Shown piece by piece: positions 50,688 to 61,546 of a stretch of 64,000 nucleotides of DNA; the stretch's first letter is position 1, and each line of letters starts with the position of its first letter. A model generated the notes under the pieces. The model did no database searches, had not been told where the DNA came from, and saw only the letters and a program-made list of their open reading frames with translations. The position numbers and the translations under genes were made by a program. Source of the DNA: Actinobacteria bacterium UBA2272 (GTDB lineage: Bacteria; Actinomycetota; Coriobacteriia; Anaerosomatales; Anaerosomataceae); the NCBI GenBank assembly GCA_002347725.1, contig DDXA01000004.1, positions 682,001 through 746,000 on the forward strand. Reading direction: 5' to 3'.

Positions 50688-51437
50688 CTACCGTGGGTGG
50701 ATAATCACCATGCGTCGGGGCTCGTCGCCCTCGCTCTCGGTTGTGACTCGACGATCGTCCCGGAGCGCAACATGCACAACACGTCTCTCGAAGCTGGTCA
50801 TCGGCCGGAGGGATACGGGGCGGTGCTGTCGCACAGCACGATCGGCGGCCCTGTGTGCTATCTCCTCGATCTTCACCCTTCGTCGGTGACGATAGCCGGA
50901 AATGTCCACCACCAAGGGGTAGCGCTGTCCGGTCCTGCGATTCGTGATTGCCGCAACGAGAACCTGAAGCGCATCGAGCGTACGCCCGTGCCGCCCGATC
51001 AGGAGGCCAAAGTCATCTCCAACGATATCGAGAATGATCTCGCCTTCGTCTCCTTCGAACTCATCGATCTCAGCCTCCATACCAACGAAACTGAGGATCT
51101 CGCCGATCGTCTGAACGCCGGCGTCTGCGATCGCGTCAAGCTCCGCGTCCGTCAACTCACCCTCACCGTCGTTGTTGTGGGGTGGCGACACGGCAACTTC
51201 AGCATGCTCGTCGTCAGTCTCAACGTCCTCGGCTGCCTCCGCGGGTCGGCCCAGCAGAATCTCCGGCTTGACCCAGACTTTCACGCGAGCTCTCTTTCCA
51301 GATCCGCCGAAGATGCCGCGCCCGGGCTCCTCGAGCACCTCGTACTCCACCGCATCCTGTTGGACGCCCATCTCCTCGAGCGCCGCGTCGATGGCCTCCG
51401 CAACCGATGGGCCCTCCGTCGTCACCTCACGGATCAT
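50688..51437 (-). CDS. jag: Jag/KhpB RNA-binding protein (KH-R3H)
   Basis: 249 residues from the ATG at 51437, with GGAGGAG upstream; the ATG overlaps the yidC stop (ATGA). An N-terminal Jag domain (VAEAIDAALEEMGVQQDAVEYEVLEEP.RGIFG) is followed by an acidic linker, a KH domain (IGRHGRTLDALQVLVAA, the GxxG loop as GRHG) and R3H (MTSFERRVVHVALRDDRRV). It binds RNA and affects cell division in relatives. Standard partner of yidC. Confidence 0.93.
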   Translation of the reverse strand: MIREVTTEGPSVAEAIDAALEEMGVQQDAVEYEVLEEPGRGIFGGSGKRARVKVWVKPEILLGRPAEAAEDVETDDEHAEVAVSPPHNNDGEGELTDAELDAIADAGVQTIGEILSFVGMEAEIDEFEGDEGEIILDIVGDDFGLLIGRHGRTLDALQVLVAAITNRRTGQRYPLVVDISGYRHRRRVKIEEIAHRAADRAVRQHRPVSLRPMTSFERRVVHVALRDDRRVTTESEGDEPRRMVIIHPR

Positions 51438-52153
51438 GCCTGCTCCTCCTGCGCCTTGTAGATTCGTGTCTGAATCACCTGCTGGAGCAAGCCCAGAAGC
51501 CCCTGAGTGACCCAGTAGAGTACGACACCAGCCGATACGCTCCAACCAAAGAACAGCATCATGCCGCCCATAAGGATCGCCATCTGCTTCTGTTGGTTCT
51601 GGGCACCGGGCTGCATGAGTTGAGGCACGACGGTGCTGAGTCCGAACAGAACAACGAAGATGAGGTAGGGAAGTGCGGCCACGAGACCGTCTCCGCTGTA
51701 CACCTGACCGGCCGACCTGGTAATATCTGGCAGCACAATCCAGAATCTGGAAGCCGCCTGAGCGGCCGCATCCGGGAGCGACGCTATGTAGTTCGGGAAG
51801 AGGCCCGGTTTCGTGCCTGTTGTCCCAAGCATCCGGAACAAAGCGAAGAAGATCGGCATCTGCAGCAAGAGAGGTAGACAGCCCCCAAACGGGTTCACCT
51901 TGTTCTCCTGGTAGAACTTGAGCGTCTCCTCCTGGAGCTTCTCTTTGTCCTTCTTGTACTTCTCCTGCAGCTCCTTGATCTTTGGCTGGATCCGCTGGAG
52001 CTCGTACATGGACTTAGTCTGCTTGACCGTCAAGGGAAGCAGCATGATTCGGACAACTACGGTCAGCGCGATGATCGCAAGGCCATAGTCCCCCACCACC
52101 GAGTGCAGAATCTGCAGAACATCGAACAGCAACTTCTCAATGGGTTCGAGCAC
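51434..52153 (-). CDS. yidC: YidC/OxaA membrane insertase
   Basis: 239 residues from a GTG. The family layout is clear: DYGLAIIALTVVVRIMLLPLTVKQTKSM, the coiled hairpin (IKELQEKYKKDKEKLQEE), NPFGGCLPLLLQMPIFFALF, and helices to SAGVVLYWVTQGLLGLLQQ. The conserved Arg sits in TM1. It inserts membrane proteins. It is a short Gram-positive type without a large ectodomain, and no lipobox is seen. Confidence 0.95.
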   Translation of the reverse strand: MLEPIEKLLFDVLQILHSVVGDYGLAIIALTVVVRIMLLPLTVKQTKSMYELQRIQPKIKELQEKYKKDKEKLQEETLKFYQENKVNPFGGCLPLLLQMPIFFALFRMLGTTGTKPGLFPNYIASLPDAAAQAASRFWIVLPDITRSAGQVYSGDGLVAALPYLIFVVLFGLSTVVPQLMQPGAQNQQKQMAILMGGMMLFFGWSVSAGVVLYWVTQGLLGLLQQVIQTRIYKAQEEQA

Positions 52154-52265
52154 GGACAGCCAGCCTCCTCGCTGTGTGGCGCGACTTCAGGATGTGGGAT
52201 CGTCTCCACTCCCGATGCGTGTCGGGGGGTCGTTTGCAGTCACTACACTATACTACCGCGCCCGC

Positions 52266-52487
52266 CTACGGCACGGGATCATATCCTCCAGGATTCCATG
52301 GGTGACATCGGCTGATGCGCTTAAGGGCCATCCACCCCCCTCGAGTGAGGCCATGTCGGGTTATAGCTGTCACGGCGTAGCTGGAGCATGTTGGATAGAA
52401 GCGGCACGATGCCGGCAGCAGTGGAGAAATGGCGCGCTGGTACGTGCGGATGAAGCCCACGACCAGCAGCGCCGTCGGGTTCTTCAT
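52266..52487 (-). CDS. yidD: Membrane protein insertion efficiency factor YidD
   Basis: 73 residues from the ATG at 52487: [28 protein letters not shown] and [12 protein letters not shown] are the YidD signatures. It overlaps the rnpA stop by one base (TGATG). It lies at the standard place between rnpA and yidC. Confidence 0.94.
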   Translation of the reverse strand: MKNPTALLVVGFIRTYQRAISPLLPASCRFYPTCSSYAVTAITRHGLTRGGWMALKRISRCHPWNPGGYDPVP

Positions 52488-52816
52488 CAAGCCCGCCTGA
52501 GCCTCTGGACGGCCGCCGCAAGTGCGGCGTCGATCACCTCGGGTGCAGCCTCGTGAGTACCGCGTCGGGCAACGAGTGCGACGTCCCACCCGGGCCAGGA
52601 TCCCCCCGCACGCCTCGTCGCCGCCCTCATCACGCGCTTACTACGATTCCGCATCACTGCAGAACCCAGCTTCTTACCCGCAACGAAAAGCACGCGCCCA
52701 TTCGGGTCGCGTGCTTCAGGGGTTTCGACAGCCAGGACGATGAGTGCCGGATGCGTCGTACGGCTACCTCTAGCGAACAACCGATCGATGTCGGCGTGCG
52801 CGGTGATCGTCCGCAT
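52487..52816 (-). CDS. rnpA: Ribonuclease P protein component
   Basis: 109 residues. [28 protein letters not shown] is the RNR-type RNase P protein motif. It helps the RNA subunit mature tRNA 5' ends. It lies 30 bp downstream of rpmH. Confidence 0.95.
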   Translation of the reverse strand: MRTITAHADIDRLFARGSRTTHPALIVLAVETPEARDPNGRVLFVAGKKLGSAVMRNRSKRVMRAATRRAGGSWPGWDVALVARRGTHEAAPEVIDAALAAAVQRLRRA

Positions 52817-52846
52817 GGCGCCCTCCCTGTCCGGCGCCGATATCCA

Positions 52847-52993
52847 CTACGATGCGGCGCTCGGGCACAGGACCGTGCGACCCTTACGACGACGCGCGGC
52901 CAGGATAGCCCGACCCGCCTTCGTGGACATGCGCTTCCGGAACCCGTGCGCCTTGGCGCGCTTTCGGTTGTTCGGTTGGTACGTACGCTTCAC
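52847..52993 (-). CDS. rpmH: 50S ribosomal protein L34
   Basis: 48 residues from a GTG with GGAGGGA 5 nt upstream. [22 protein letters not shown] and [11 protein letters not shown] are the L34 signature; the usual 44-45 residue end is followed by a few more residues (TVLCPSAAS). First gene of the leftward operon near oriC. Confidence 0.96.
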   Translation of the reverse strand: MKRTYQPNNRKRAKAHGFRKRMSTKAGRAILAARRRKGRTVLCPSAAS

Positions 52994-53044
52994 GATGGTC
53001 CCTCCTATCGGTGCTCCGGCGGTGAGCCGGGCACAAGCCTGGCG

Positions 53045-53074
53045 ATTATAGCGGCGGCAATCATTGCGTGTCAA
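53045..53074 (-). promoter_or_regulatory. rpmH promoter
   Basis: On the minus strand, -35 TTGACA (53069-53074), 18-bp spacer, -10 TATAAT (53045-53050): both hexamers match the sigma-70 consensus exactly. Confidence 0.9.
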
Positions 53075-53721
53075 CGAGCCGCGGCGTGTACCGAGCCGGC
53101 ACCTCCTGCAAAGCGGGTGTAAACGACGACGGGTGGTCGTGCGTGAAAATAGTCAGAAATCTGTGGACAGTGTGGAAAACGCAGGACTCGTGCGGGTCCC
53201 GGCTGTGGATAACCTCCCACGCCTCGTTGTGAGAGCACCCTTCGGTCTGTTAGAATCGGCTCCGTTTCAGGACCGCTTTCGTTATGGGTCCTCCCTTGAA
53301 AACTTGCTGCTCACAATACGTGTTTGTGGAACACCCGGCTGCATCATGTGTGTCGGGTGATCATCTTGTCCACAGCTCGCGGGTGTGTGTTCCGCCGGTC
53401 TTTCGCCGTGTGCCAATCACTATCCACAACGATTGGCACATTCCCACAGGCCGTCGGGCCCTGGAAACCAACCTCCTTGCCTGAAACGCCCGCGACCTGC
53501 GTGTTCGATAGGTGTTCGATGTGGCTGGCGGAAAGTCTATCCACATGTGTGGAAAGACTTGTGGATAGTCAGGAAACTGCCTGTTCATAGCCGTCTCGCC
53601 ACAAGGTCTCAAGTGATGGGCGAGTCTTCAGGACACGGCGTCTAGCAGCAGTTTCTCTGGCAGCTCGCCACAACCGGAATGTGGATGAATGTGTGGACGG
53701 ACCAACGAGGGGGTGTCGCAA
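53075..53721. other. oriC part 1: DnaA-box cluster between rpmH and the ATPase-HTH gene
   Basis: No protein gene. A perfect DnaA box TGTGGATAA lies at 53204-53212. One-mismatch boxes are at 53366-53374 (TTGTCCACA), 53420-53428 (CTATCCACA), 53537-53545 (CTATCCACA), 53560-53568 (TGTGGATAG) and 53680-53688 (TGTGGATGA). The 53420 box is the centre of a 10-bp inverted repeat. Two GTGTTCGAT 9-mers sit 11 bp apart at 53501 and 53512. Genes diverge from here on both sides. Confidence 0.9.
53227..53256 (+). promoter_or_regulatory. Candidate rightward promoter inside oriC
   Basis: -35 TTGTGA (53227-53232), 18-bp spacer, -10 TAGAAT (53251-53256). It would transcribe toward dnaA with a leader of about 460 nt, or serve origin transcription. 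Confidence 0.4.
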
Positions 53722-54546
53722 ATGAAGACTTTCTACCGGGAGGGGAGTGACACCCACATCCCCGGCTCGTTAACAACCTCGGCTGAGATGCAGACGACCG
53801 CCAGCCCGATCCCGGGCCCGGCGCTTGTGGCTGTCTACGACGCGTTGACCGCACCGCCTCGAGTCGAGCAAGTGACTGAGTCTGGAGCTCGGGACTTGAT
53901 CGAGAGCCTCGCCACTCGTGTTTACGAACTATCGCATGCTGCCGGCGGCACGATTCCCTACGCGGTCGTTCGTGAAGTGGTGGAGAACTTCATTCACGCT
54001 GGTTTCGACGAAGTGGTTGTGAGCATTCTCGATGACGGCTCGACGATCAGGTTTGCCGACCAGGGTCCGGGCATCCCCGACAAGGACCGGGTATTCCTCC
54101 CGGGCTTCTCTACAGCCACGGAACATATGAAGCGGGTCATCAAGGGTGTGGGCTCGGGGCTCCCCGTGGCGCGGGAGTGTCTTGGCTTCTCGGGTGGGAC
54201 TATCGAGGTCGAGGACAACCTCGGTTCGGGAACCGTGGTGACGATCCGGATGAACCGGCGGTCATCATCACCTCCGACACAGACCGCAGAAGAGGCGCCC
54301 GGGGGGGCCGATGACATCGCCTCGGTCGCGCTCACACTCCGGCAGAAGCAAGTCCTCTCACTCGCGATGGAGCTGGGCGCCCTCGGTCCCACCGTTGTGC
54401 GCCGAGAGCTTGGCGTGGGCCTGTCGACCGCGTACCGCGATCTTGAGCACCTGGCTGATCTTGATCTTCTCGCATCGGATCCCGCCGGGAAGCGCGCGCT
54501 CACGGATCGCGGAATCCGTTACCTCGACTCACTCTTCGGACGATAA
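53722..54546 (+). CDS. GHKL-ATPase / winged-helix protein between oriC and dnaA
   Basis: 274 residues from the ATG at 53722, with GAGGGGGT 7 nt upstream. Residues ~50-190 form a histidine-kinase-like ATPase fold: N-box VVREVVENFIHAGF, G1 DQGPGIPD, G2 GVGSGLPVARECLGFSGG and GSGTVVTI. There is no HisKA or phosphorylatable His domain. Residues ~205-274 form a winged helix (LRQKQVLSLAMELG, VRRELGVGLSTAYRDLEHLADLDLL). It may be an ATP-controlled DNA-binding regulator, related to SpoIIAB-like or Spo0-type ATPases by fold. It is 12 bp upstream of dnaA, so it is co-transcribed. Function unknown. Confidence 0.75.
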   Translation: MKTFYREGSDTHIPGSLTTSAEMQTTASPIPGPALVAVYDALTAPPRVEQVTESGARDLIESLATRVYELSHAAGGTIPYAVVREVVENFIHAGFDEVVVSILDDGSTIRFADQGPGIPDKDRVFLPGFSTATEHMKRVIKGVGSGLPVARECLGFSGGTIEVEDNLGSGTVVTIRMNRRSSSPPTQTAEEAPGGADDIASVALTLRQKQVLSLAMELGALGPTVVRRELGVGLSTAYRDLEHLADLDLLASDPAGKRALTDRGIRYLDSLFGR

Positions 54547-54558
54547 GGCGGCGATCGT

Positions 54559-55950
54559 GTGATTCTCGACATGGATCAGGTGTGGCAGGATACGCTCGAT
54601 GTTGTCCGGGGAGAGCTCAACACTCCGACATTCAAGACCTGGTTCGAGCAGACGTCGCCAATGAGCATCGTCGATCACGAGATGGTCGTCGCGGTCCAGA
54701 ACGATTTCGCCAGAGATTGGCTCGAGACGCGCTATGCAAGCCTGCTGACGTCTGCCCTTACGCAGGTGACCGGATCTCCGATGGCTGTGAGATTCAGTGT
54801 GGCTGGCACTCCTGTTGTCATCGAGCCGGTGTTGGAGGTTGTCGAGGTTGCACCGCCAGCGGTGTCCGATTCTGCGCCCCCAGCCACCACGCGCCGAGGG
54901 GTCCGCCAAACAGAGATAGAGCTGAACCCGAAGTGCACATTCGACTCATTCGTCGTTGGTGCCTCCAACCAGTTCTCGTATCACGTTGCTCTCGCGGCAG
55001 CGGAGACACCCGGCTCGGCGTATAACCCTCTCTTCATCTATGGAGGAGCCGGACTCGGCAAGACACACCTTCTCCAGGCCATTGGTTCCTATGTGCAGGC
55101 AAGTTACCCGCATATGAAGGTCAAGTACGTTTCCAGTGAGCAGTTCGTCAATGACTTCATCAACTCGATCGGCGACCGCGACAAGAGCCGGATGGAGGGC
55201 TTCCGTCGGTCGTATCGTGAGAACGACGTGCTTCTCATCGACGACATCCAGTTCATCGCCGGCAAAGAGGGGACTCAGACCGAGTTCTTCCACACGTTCA
55301 ACACGTTGCGTGAAGCAGGAAAGCAGATAGTTCTCTCATCGGACAGGCCTCCGGCCGAGATCGGTGATATCGAAGAACGCCTCAGGACACGTTTTGGTTG
55401 GGGTCTCATCGCGGACATCCAACCACCCGACCTCGAGACACGCATCGCCATCCTTCGTCGAAAGGCCGAGGCTGACAATCTGGTCATTCCCGACGATGTC
55501 TTTTCTCTGATCGCTGATCGCTTCTCGAACAATATCCGCGAGTTGGAGGGGGCACTCTTAAGGGTTGTCGCGTTCAGTTCAGTCACCCGCCACCCTATGA
55601 GCCTCGATCTGGCCCATAGTGTCCTGAAGGACATCTTCCCTGAACGCTCTATCAAACCCATTTCCATGACGACCATCCAGCAGGAGGTCTGCCGGTTCTA
55701 TGGTGTCAGCAAGAACGAGTTGATCGGCGACAAGAGGACGCAGTCGATCGTCTTCCCCCGCCAGATAGCGATGTATCTCACACGTGAACTCACAGACCTC
55801 TCTCTCCCTGCCATCGGAGCTGGCTTTGGAGGACGAGACCACACAACCGTCATCCACGCAAACACGAAGATTCAGCGTCTGATGAAAGAACAGCGGGACG
55901 TCTACAACCAGATCCAGACGCTCACAAACCTCATCAGACAACGCACGTGA
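54559..55950 (+). CDS. dnaA: Chromosomal replication initiator DnaA
   Basis: 463 residues from a GTG with AAGGCGG upstream; the conventional MDQVWQ start is an ATG four codons on. Walker A is [11 protein letters not shown], Walker [15 protein letters not shown]; the DNA-binding domain IV has the signature [13 protein letters not shown]. The domain II linker (residues ~85-115) is Pro/Ala-rich. It binds the boxes described on both sides and unwinds the origin. Confidence 0.97.
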   Translation: MILDMDQVWQDTLDVVRGELNTPTFKTWFEQTSPMSIVDHEMVVAVQNDFARDWLETRYASLLTSALTQVTGSPMAVRFSVAGTPVVIEPVLEVVEVAPPAVSDSAPPATTRRGVRQTEIELNPKCTFDSFVVGASNQFSYHVALAAAETPGSAYNPLFIYGGAGLGKTHLLQAIGSYVQASYPHMKVKYVSSEQFVNDFINSIGDRDKSRMEGFRRSYRENDVLLIDDIQFIAGKEGTQTEFFHTFNTLREAGKQIVLSSDRPPAEIGDIEERLRTRFGWGLIADIQPPDLETRIAILRRKAEADNLVIPDDVFSLIADRFSNNIRELEGALLRVVAFSSVTRHPMSLDLAHSVLKDIFPERSIKPISMTTIQQEVCRFYGVSKNELIGDKRTQSIVFPRQIAMYLTRELTDLSLPAIGAGFGGRDHTTVIHANTKIQRLMKEQRDVYNQIQTLTNLIRQRT

Positions 55951-56182
55951 ACAACGTGTGCATAGTGTGTGCGGTGGTACATGAACAACTACGTGGAGGT
56001 GTGGATAGTTCTGTGATCTGTGGATTGTGTTGATGGATCGGTACAAACACCGCACAAGCCATCAACAGTACCCACAGGATAGGTGAGCAGCGAGAACAGG
56101 CATAATCCACACCGTACACAGCCCCTATTACTACTGTTACTGTTGTCAGATATCTAAAGAGAGATAAGAGAGAGGACGCGGT
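55951..56182. other. oriC part 2: dnaA-dnaN gap with DnaA boxes and trios
   Basis: Boxes TGTGGATAG (56000-56008), TGTGGATTG (56019-56027, two mismatches) and TAATCCACA (56103-56111). The last is followed by a GC-rich stretch (56112-56125), then the trio tract 56125-56145, then an AT-rich stretch (56149-56175). This order matches the basal unwinding system known from Bacillus. Confidence 0.8.
56125..56145 (+). other. DnaA-trio tract
   Basis: Seven consecutive triplets CTA TTA CTA CTG TTA CTG TTG; on the complementary strand each reads 3'-[G/A]A[N]-5', the DnaA-trio pattern. They follow the DnaA box at 56103 on the side where trios are expected. Confidence 0.65.
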
Positions 56183-57283
56183 ATGAAGGTCTCGATCGCC
56201 AGAGGAACACTCCTTGAGGCCCTATCAACTGTCTCGAGAGCACTCTCCTCGCGGACCACATTGCCTATCCTTTCCGGAATCCATCTGTCATCACACGGAG
56301 ACAAGGTTGTCCTTCAAGCGACGGATCTCGAAATATCGATCAAGACATCTGCGACCGCCCGAGTCGAAGATGCAGGACAGAGCGTCGTTCCCGGCAAGCT
56401 GCTGACTGATATCATCCGCAGCCTTCCTGAGGCGGCGGTCACGATCGACACAGCGCAACCCGGAACCGCAACCATCTCCTGCGGGCAGTCGAACTTCACG
56501 ATCAAGACACTATCGGCCGAAGACTACCCGCGGTTTCCTGAAGTGGAACCCACCGACACGATCACTCTCCCCACAGAGGTCTTCTCCCATGTTGTGCACC
56601 AGGTTTCACGATCGGTCAGCCGCGACGAGACCCGTCCCGTCCTTACCGGAATTCTTATGATCGTCGACTCAGGTATGTTGAAGATGGTGGCGACTGACTC
56701 ATATCGTCTATGTGTTCGGGAGGTAGCAGTCGAGGGTGTTGTCGGAGACATCGAACTTGTCGTTCCAGGTAAAGCGATGGAGGACATAGCCAAGCTCGTC
56801 GGATCGTCGCAGACCATCTCTCTCGGCGTCTCCGAAAACCAGGTCGTCTTCTCGTTCGGCGAGACCACATTCATATCTCGGCGCATCGAAGGATCGTTCC
56901 CCAACTACCGTCAACTGCTCCCAAAGGAGTACACCACCAGGGCGGTGGTCGATCGGGTAGAGCTCCTTGAGGCCGTCAAGCGCGTGTCCCTCATGGCTCA
57001 GCACAACACACCGCTCAGGGTGAAGATCTCAGCAAGCGATCACACGCTGACACTGTCAGCTAACACCCAGGATGTTGGTGAGGCGACCGAAGACATCCAG
57101 GTCACACCCGAAGGCGAAGATGTCGAGATCGCGTTCAACCACGGCTATCTCCTGGACGGTGTTGCTATCTCCGAGAGCGATACGGTAGCCATCGAGGTGA
57201 CGAGCCCACTCAAGCCCGGCGTACTCAAGCCAGCGGAGGGTGATGGTTTCGTCTACCTGTTGATGCCTGTCCGTCTCGGCTGA
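56183..57283 (+). CDS. dnaN: DNA polymerase III beta clamp
   Basis: 366 residues. Opening MKVSIARGTLLEALSTVSRALSSRTTLPIL and ending FVYLLMPVRLG are typical, and three clamp domains are present (PVLTGILM, RRIEGSFPNYRQLLPKE). It holds polymerase on DNA. Next to dnaA as usual. Confidence 0.97.
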   Translation: MKVSIARGTLLEALSTVSRALSSRTTLPILSGIHLSSHGDKVVLQATDLEISIKTSATARVEDAGQSVVPGKLLTDIIRSLPEAAVTIDTAQPGTATISCGQSNFTIKTLSAEDYPRFPEVEPTDTITLPTEVFSHVVHQVSRSVSRDETRPVLTGILMIVDSGMLKMVATDSYRLCVREVAVEGVVGDIELVVPGKAMEDIAKLVGSSQTISLGVSENQVVFSFGETTFISRRIEGSFPNYRQLLPKEYTTRAVVDRVELLEAVKRVSLMAQHNTPLRVKISASDHTLTLSANTQDVGEATEDIQVTPEGEDVEIAFNHGYLLDGVAISESDTVAIEVTSPLKPGVLKPAEGDGFVYLLMPVRLG

Positions 57284-57299
57284 ACGAGCGCGCTCAAGC

Positions 57300-58403
57300 G
57301 TGCGGATCACACACTTAGAACTCACTGACTTCCGGAGCTACGCATCACTGAGCGTTGAGCCCGAGGGTGCGCTCACGGTCTTCGTCGGACCGAACGCTGC
57401 CGGCAAGACGAATATCATCGAAAGCCTCGAACTGATCGCGACAGGACGTTCATTCCGAAACCCTCAATGGTCCGAGGTTGTGCGCTGGGGGGCCGACGGG
57501 GCCAAGATATCGATGAAGGCCGAGGGTGATGACTCGGTAGCCGATGTCGAACTCCTTATACACACTTCGGGGTCGAGAACGTGGCGGTCGTGCGGTTCAG
57601 TGAAGAGGCGGACACTCGACGCGACACGGTTCGTTCCCGCCGTCACATTCACACCCGACGACCTGACGATCGTCAAAGGTCCGGCCGAGCGGCGCAGGTC
57701 GACACTCGACCTTCTCGGTGACCAGCTGTCAGTGACGTACGGAGCGCTGCGCCGTGAGTATGGGCGAGTGGTCCGACAGAGGAACGCGGCGCTGAAAGAA
57801 GGGGCCGACAGACAACTGCTCGATCCATGGACCGAGCAGTTGGTGGCTCTCGGTAGCAAGCTCTCCGCACACCGACGCAGGCTCGCCGGGCGGATCATGC
57901 AAGCGGCGGTCGGTGTGTACGCGAGTCTTTCAGATGGTGAAAGGCTGGAGATGAACATGTGGGATAGGTGCGGGATCAGGGAGCGCCCACTCGGGACGGA
58001 CATACCCGCCGGTGAGATCGCCGAGAGTCTTCGTGCAGAGCTCGAGCGCAGGCATTCCGAAGAGATCGCGCGTGGCATGTCCCTCGTCGGACCACACCGC
58101 GACGATATCGTGTTCACTGTCGAAGGCCATGATGCCCGTACGTTTGCGAGCCAGGGACAGCAGCGCACGATAGCGCTTGCGTGGAAGTGGGCGGAGGTAG
58201 CGGTGGTCCGCGAGGTGGTCGGAAAGGCCCCCATACTTCTGCTTGATGATGTGATGTCGGAGCTCGACTCCACTCGGCGCGCCGCCCTCACTGAGCTTAT
58301 GCAACAAGATATACAGACGTTCATCACAACGACGAACACCGGGTACTTCGACCCCGCGCTGTTGCGGTCAGCACTCATCATCCCTGTGGGGGGTGGGGAG
58401 TGA
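57300..58403 (+). CDS. recF: RecF recombination protein
   Basis: 367 residues from a GTG. An SMC-like ATPase: LELTDFRSYASLSVEPEG, Walker A VGPNAAGKTNIIE, signature ASQGQQRTIALAWKWAE, Walker B ILLLDDVMSELD. It loads RecA at gaps. GTG start with a weak ribosome site, 17 bp after dnaN. Confidence 0.95.
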   Translation: MRITHLELTDFRSYASLSVEPEGALTVFVGPNAAGKTNIIESLELIATGRSFRNPQWSEVVRWGADGAKISMKAEGDDSVADVELLIHTSGSRTWRSCGSVKRRTLDATRFVPAVTFTPDDLTIVKGPAERRRSTLDLLGDQLSVTYGALRREYGRVVRQRNAALKEGADRQLLDPWTEQLVALGSKLSAHRRRLAGRIMQAAVGVYASLSDGERLEMNMWDRCGIRERPLGTDIPAGEIAESLRAELERRHSEEIARGMSLVGPHRDDIVFTVEGHDARTFASQGQQRTIALAWKWAEVAVVREVVGKAPILLLDDVMSELDSTRRAALTELMQQDIQTFITTTNTGYFDPALLRSALIIPVGGGE

Positions 58404-58933
58404 TGGCGCGCAGACGTGAACTCAGGGGGCTGGGCGATGTCGCGGCGCGGGTCCTCAAGCGGGCCGATCCGAAAGGTAGGCGCTTTGGCGCAGAGGCCAT
58501 AGCGGCGTGGAGGGATGTGGTCGGGTCCGAGATCGACCGTCACACGTACGGTTTCGCGCTCCGGGACAACGGAGAGTTCGTCGTCTATGTGGACAGCGCC
58601 GCCTGGGCCAACCAGCTGTCCCTTATGTCGGATCAGCTGACAGATAGGCTGAACACACACCTGGGTCACACTGCGGTCAAAGCGATACGTTTCACTGTCT
58701 CCCGGAAGGTATCCGATCAGGCGAACTGGGAGACCACAGAGACGGAGACCGATGCGTTCTATGTTGCCGATGATGTGACCCCGGAGCCTCTCGACGCAAC
58801 CGAACTCGACCAGGTCGCGCATGTAGCCGCGGTGATCCACGACCCTCGTCTACGTGAGGTTGCTCGCCGGGTGATGGTCAAGGATCTCGAGAGGAAGAAA
58901 GGGGCTCGTACGCGCTCTGCCGATGGTCTGTGA
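58403..58933 (+). CDS. dciA: DciA-like helicase loader (DUF721)
   Basis: 176 residues from the ATG overlapping the recF stop by one base (TGATG). The DciA/DUF721 core is AIAAWRDVVGSEIDRHTYGFALRDNGEFVVYVDSAAWANQLSLM. DciA is the ancestral loader or partner of the replicative helicase DnaB where DnaC/DnaI are absent; this fits, as no dnaC or dnaI is seen. The C-terminal ~70 residues are variable. Confidence 0.9.
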   Translation: MARRRELRGLGDVAARVLKRADPKGRRFGAEAIAAWRDVVGSEIDRHTYGFALRDNGEFVVYVDSAAWANQLSLMSDQLTDRLNTHLGHTAVKAIRFTVSRKVSDQANWETTETETDAFYVADDVTPEPLDATELDQVAHVAAVIHDPRLREVARRVMVKDLERKKGARTRSADGL

Positions 58934-58982
58934 GAGGCCACCAGAAGCTCTCCCTCCGAGAGTGTGAAACCACTAGTTGTGG

Positions 58983-58988
58983 TACACT
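58983..58988 (+). promoter_or_regulatory. -10 element upstream of gyrB
   Basis: TACACT preceded by TGG (TG-N extended -10), 84 bp before gyrB. No good -35 found. Confidence 0.4.
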
Positions 58989-58991
58989 TGA

Positions 58992-60980
<1,989 letters not shown>

Positions 60981-61004
60981 CACGACAGCGCATGGAGAAC
61001 GACG

Positions 61005-61529
61005 ATGGCCGCCGAAGACCAAAAGCGACGATTCGAGCCGCCTCCCTGGGAGAGGGAAGCGTTCGAGCGTTTCGAGCGCGAGCGCGAGGCCCGGCAGTCC
61101 GAACAACTACTCGACGCCGCGCTACAGGCGGCCCGGGAGCTTACGCCGGAAGCCGTGGCGGAGCCCGCCGCGGAGGAGCCGCCCTCTCCCGTTGCGCCCG
61201 CGCCTTCGGTAGAGGCGACGCCGTCAGAGCCAGCCGCGGAGACCGCGCCCGTGCTGCCGGAATCGCGTATCGACGCGATGCTGGTCGAACTGCGAATGGA
61301 AGAACCCCGGCCCGCAGAAGCGAACCGGGCGCTGATCGATCTCGTGATCGGCTTCTTCGCGGTCACCGGCTTGTTCGTGATCGTACAGGCGGCCGTGCTC
61401 TTTGCGCGTGTCGGCGCCAGCGACGCTGCCAGCACCATGCTGGCGGCAACGATGTCCTTCGTCGTGCTCCTCGCGGGGCTCGGCTTCCTGGCTGGTGCAT
61501 TCCTGCTGTTCCGCAAGTACCACCGCTGA
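61005..61529 (+). CDS. Small two-helix membrane protein between gyrB and gyrA
   Basis: 174 residues. A charged helical N-terminus (WEREAFERFEREREARQSEQLL) and a Pro/Ala/Glu linker (residues ~50-85) precede two membrane helices (LVIGFFAVTGLFVIVQAAVLFA, FVVLLAGLGFLAGAFLLF) and a short basic tail. No family recognised. It lies 24 bp after gyrB and 17 bp before gyrA, so it is probably in the same transcript. Confidence 0.75.
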   Translation: MAAEDQKRRFEPPPWEREAFERFEREREARQSEQLLDAALQAARELTPEAVAEPAAEEPPSPVAPAPSVEATPSEPAAETAPVLPESRIDAMLVELRMEEPRPAEANRALIDLVIGFFAVTGLFVIVQAAVLFARVGASDAASTMLAATMSFVVLLAGLGFLAGAFLLFRKYHR

Positions 61530-61546
61530 CGAGGAGAGACGGTTAA

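Noticed and set aside
53494..53520. GTGTTCGAT repeats in oriC as a second SOS box
   Set aside because: They are direct repeats, not the inverted CGAAC-N4-GTTCG dyad.
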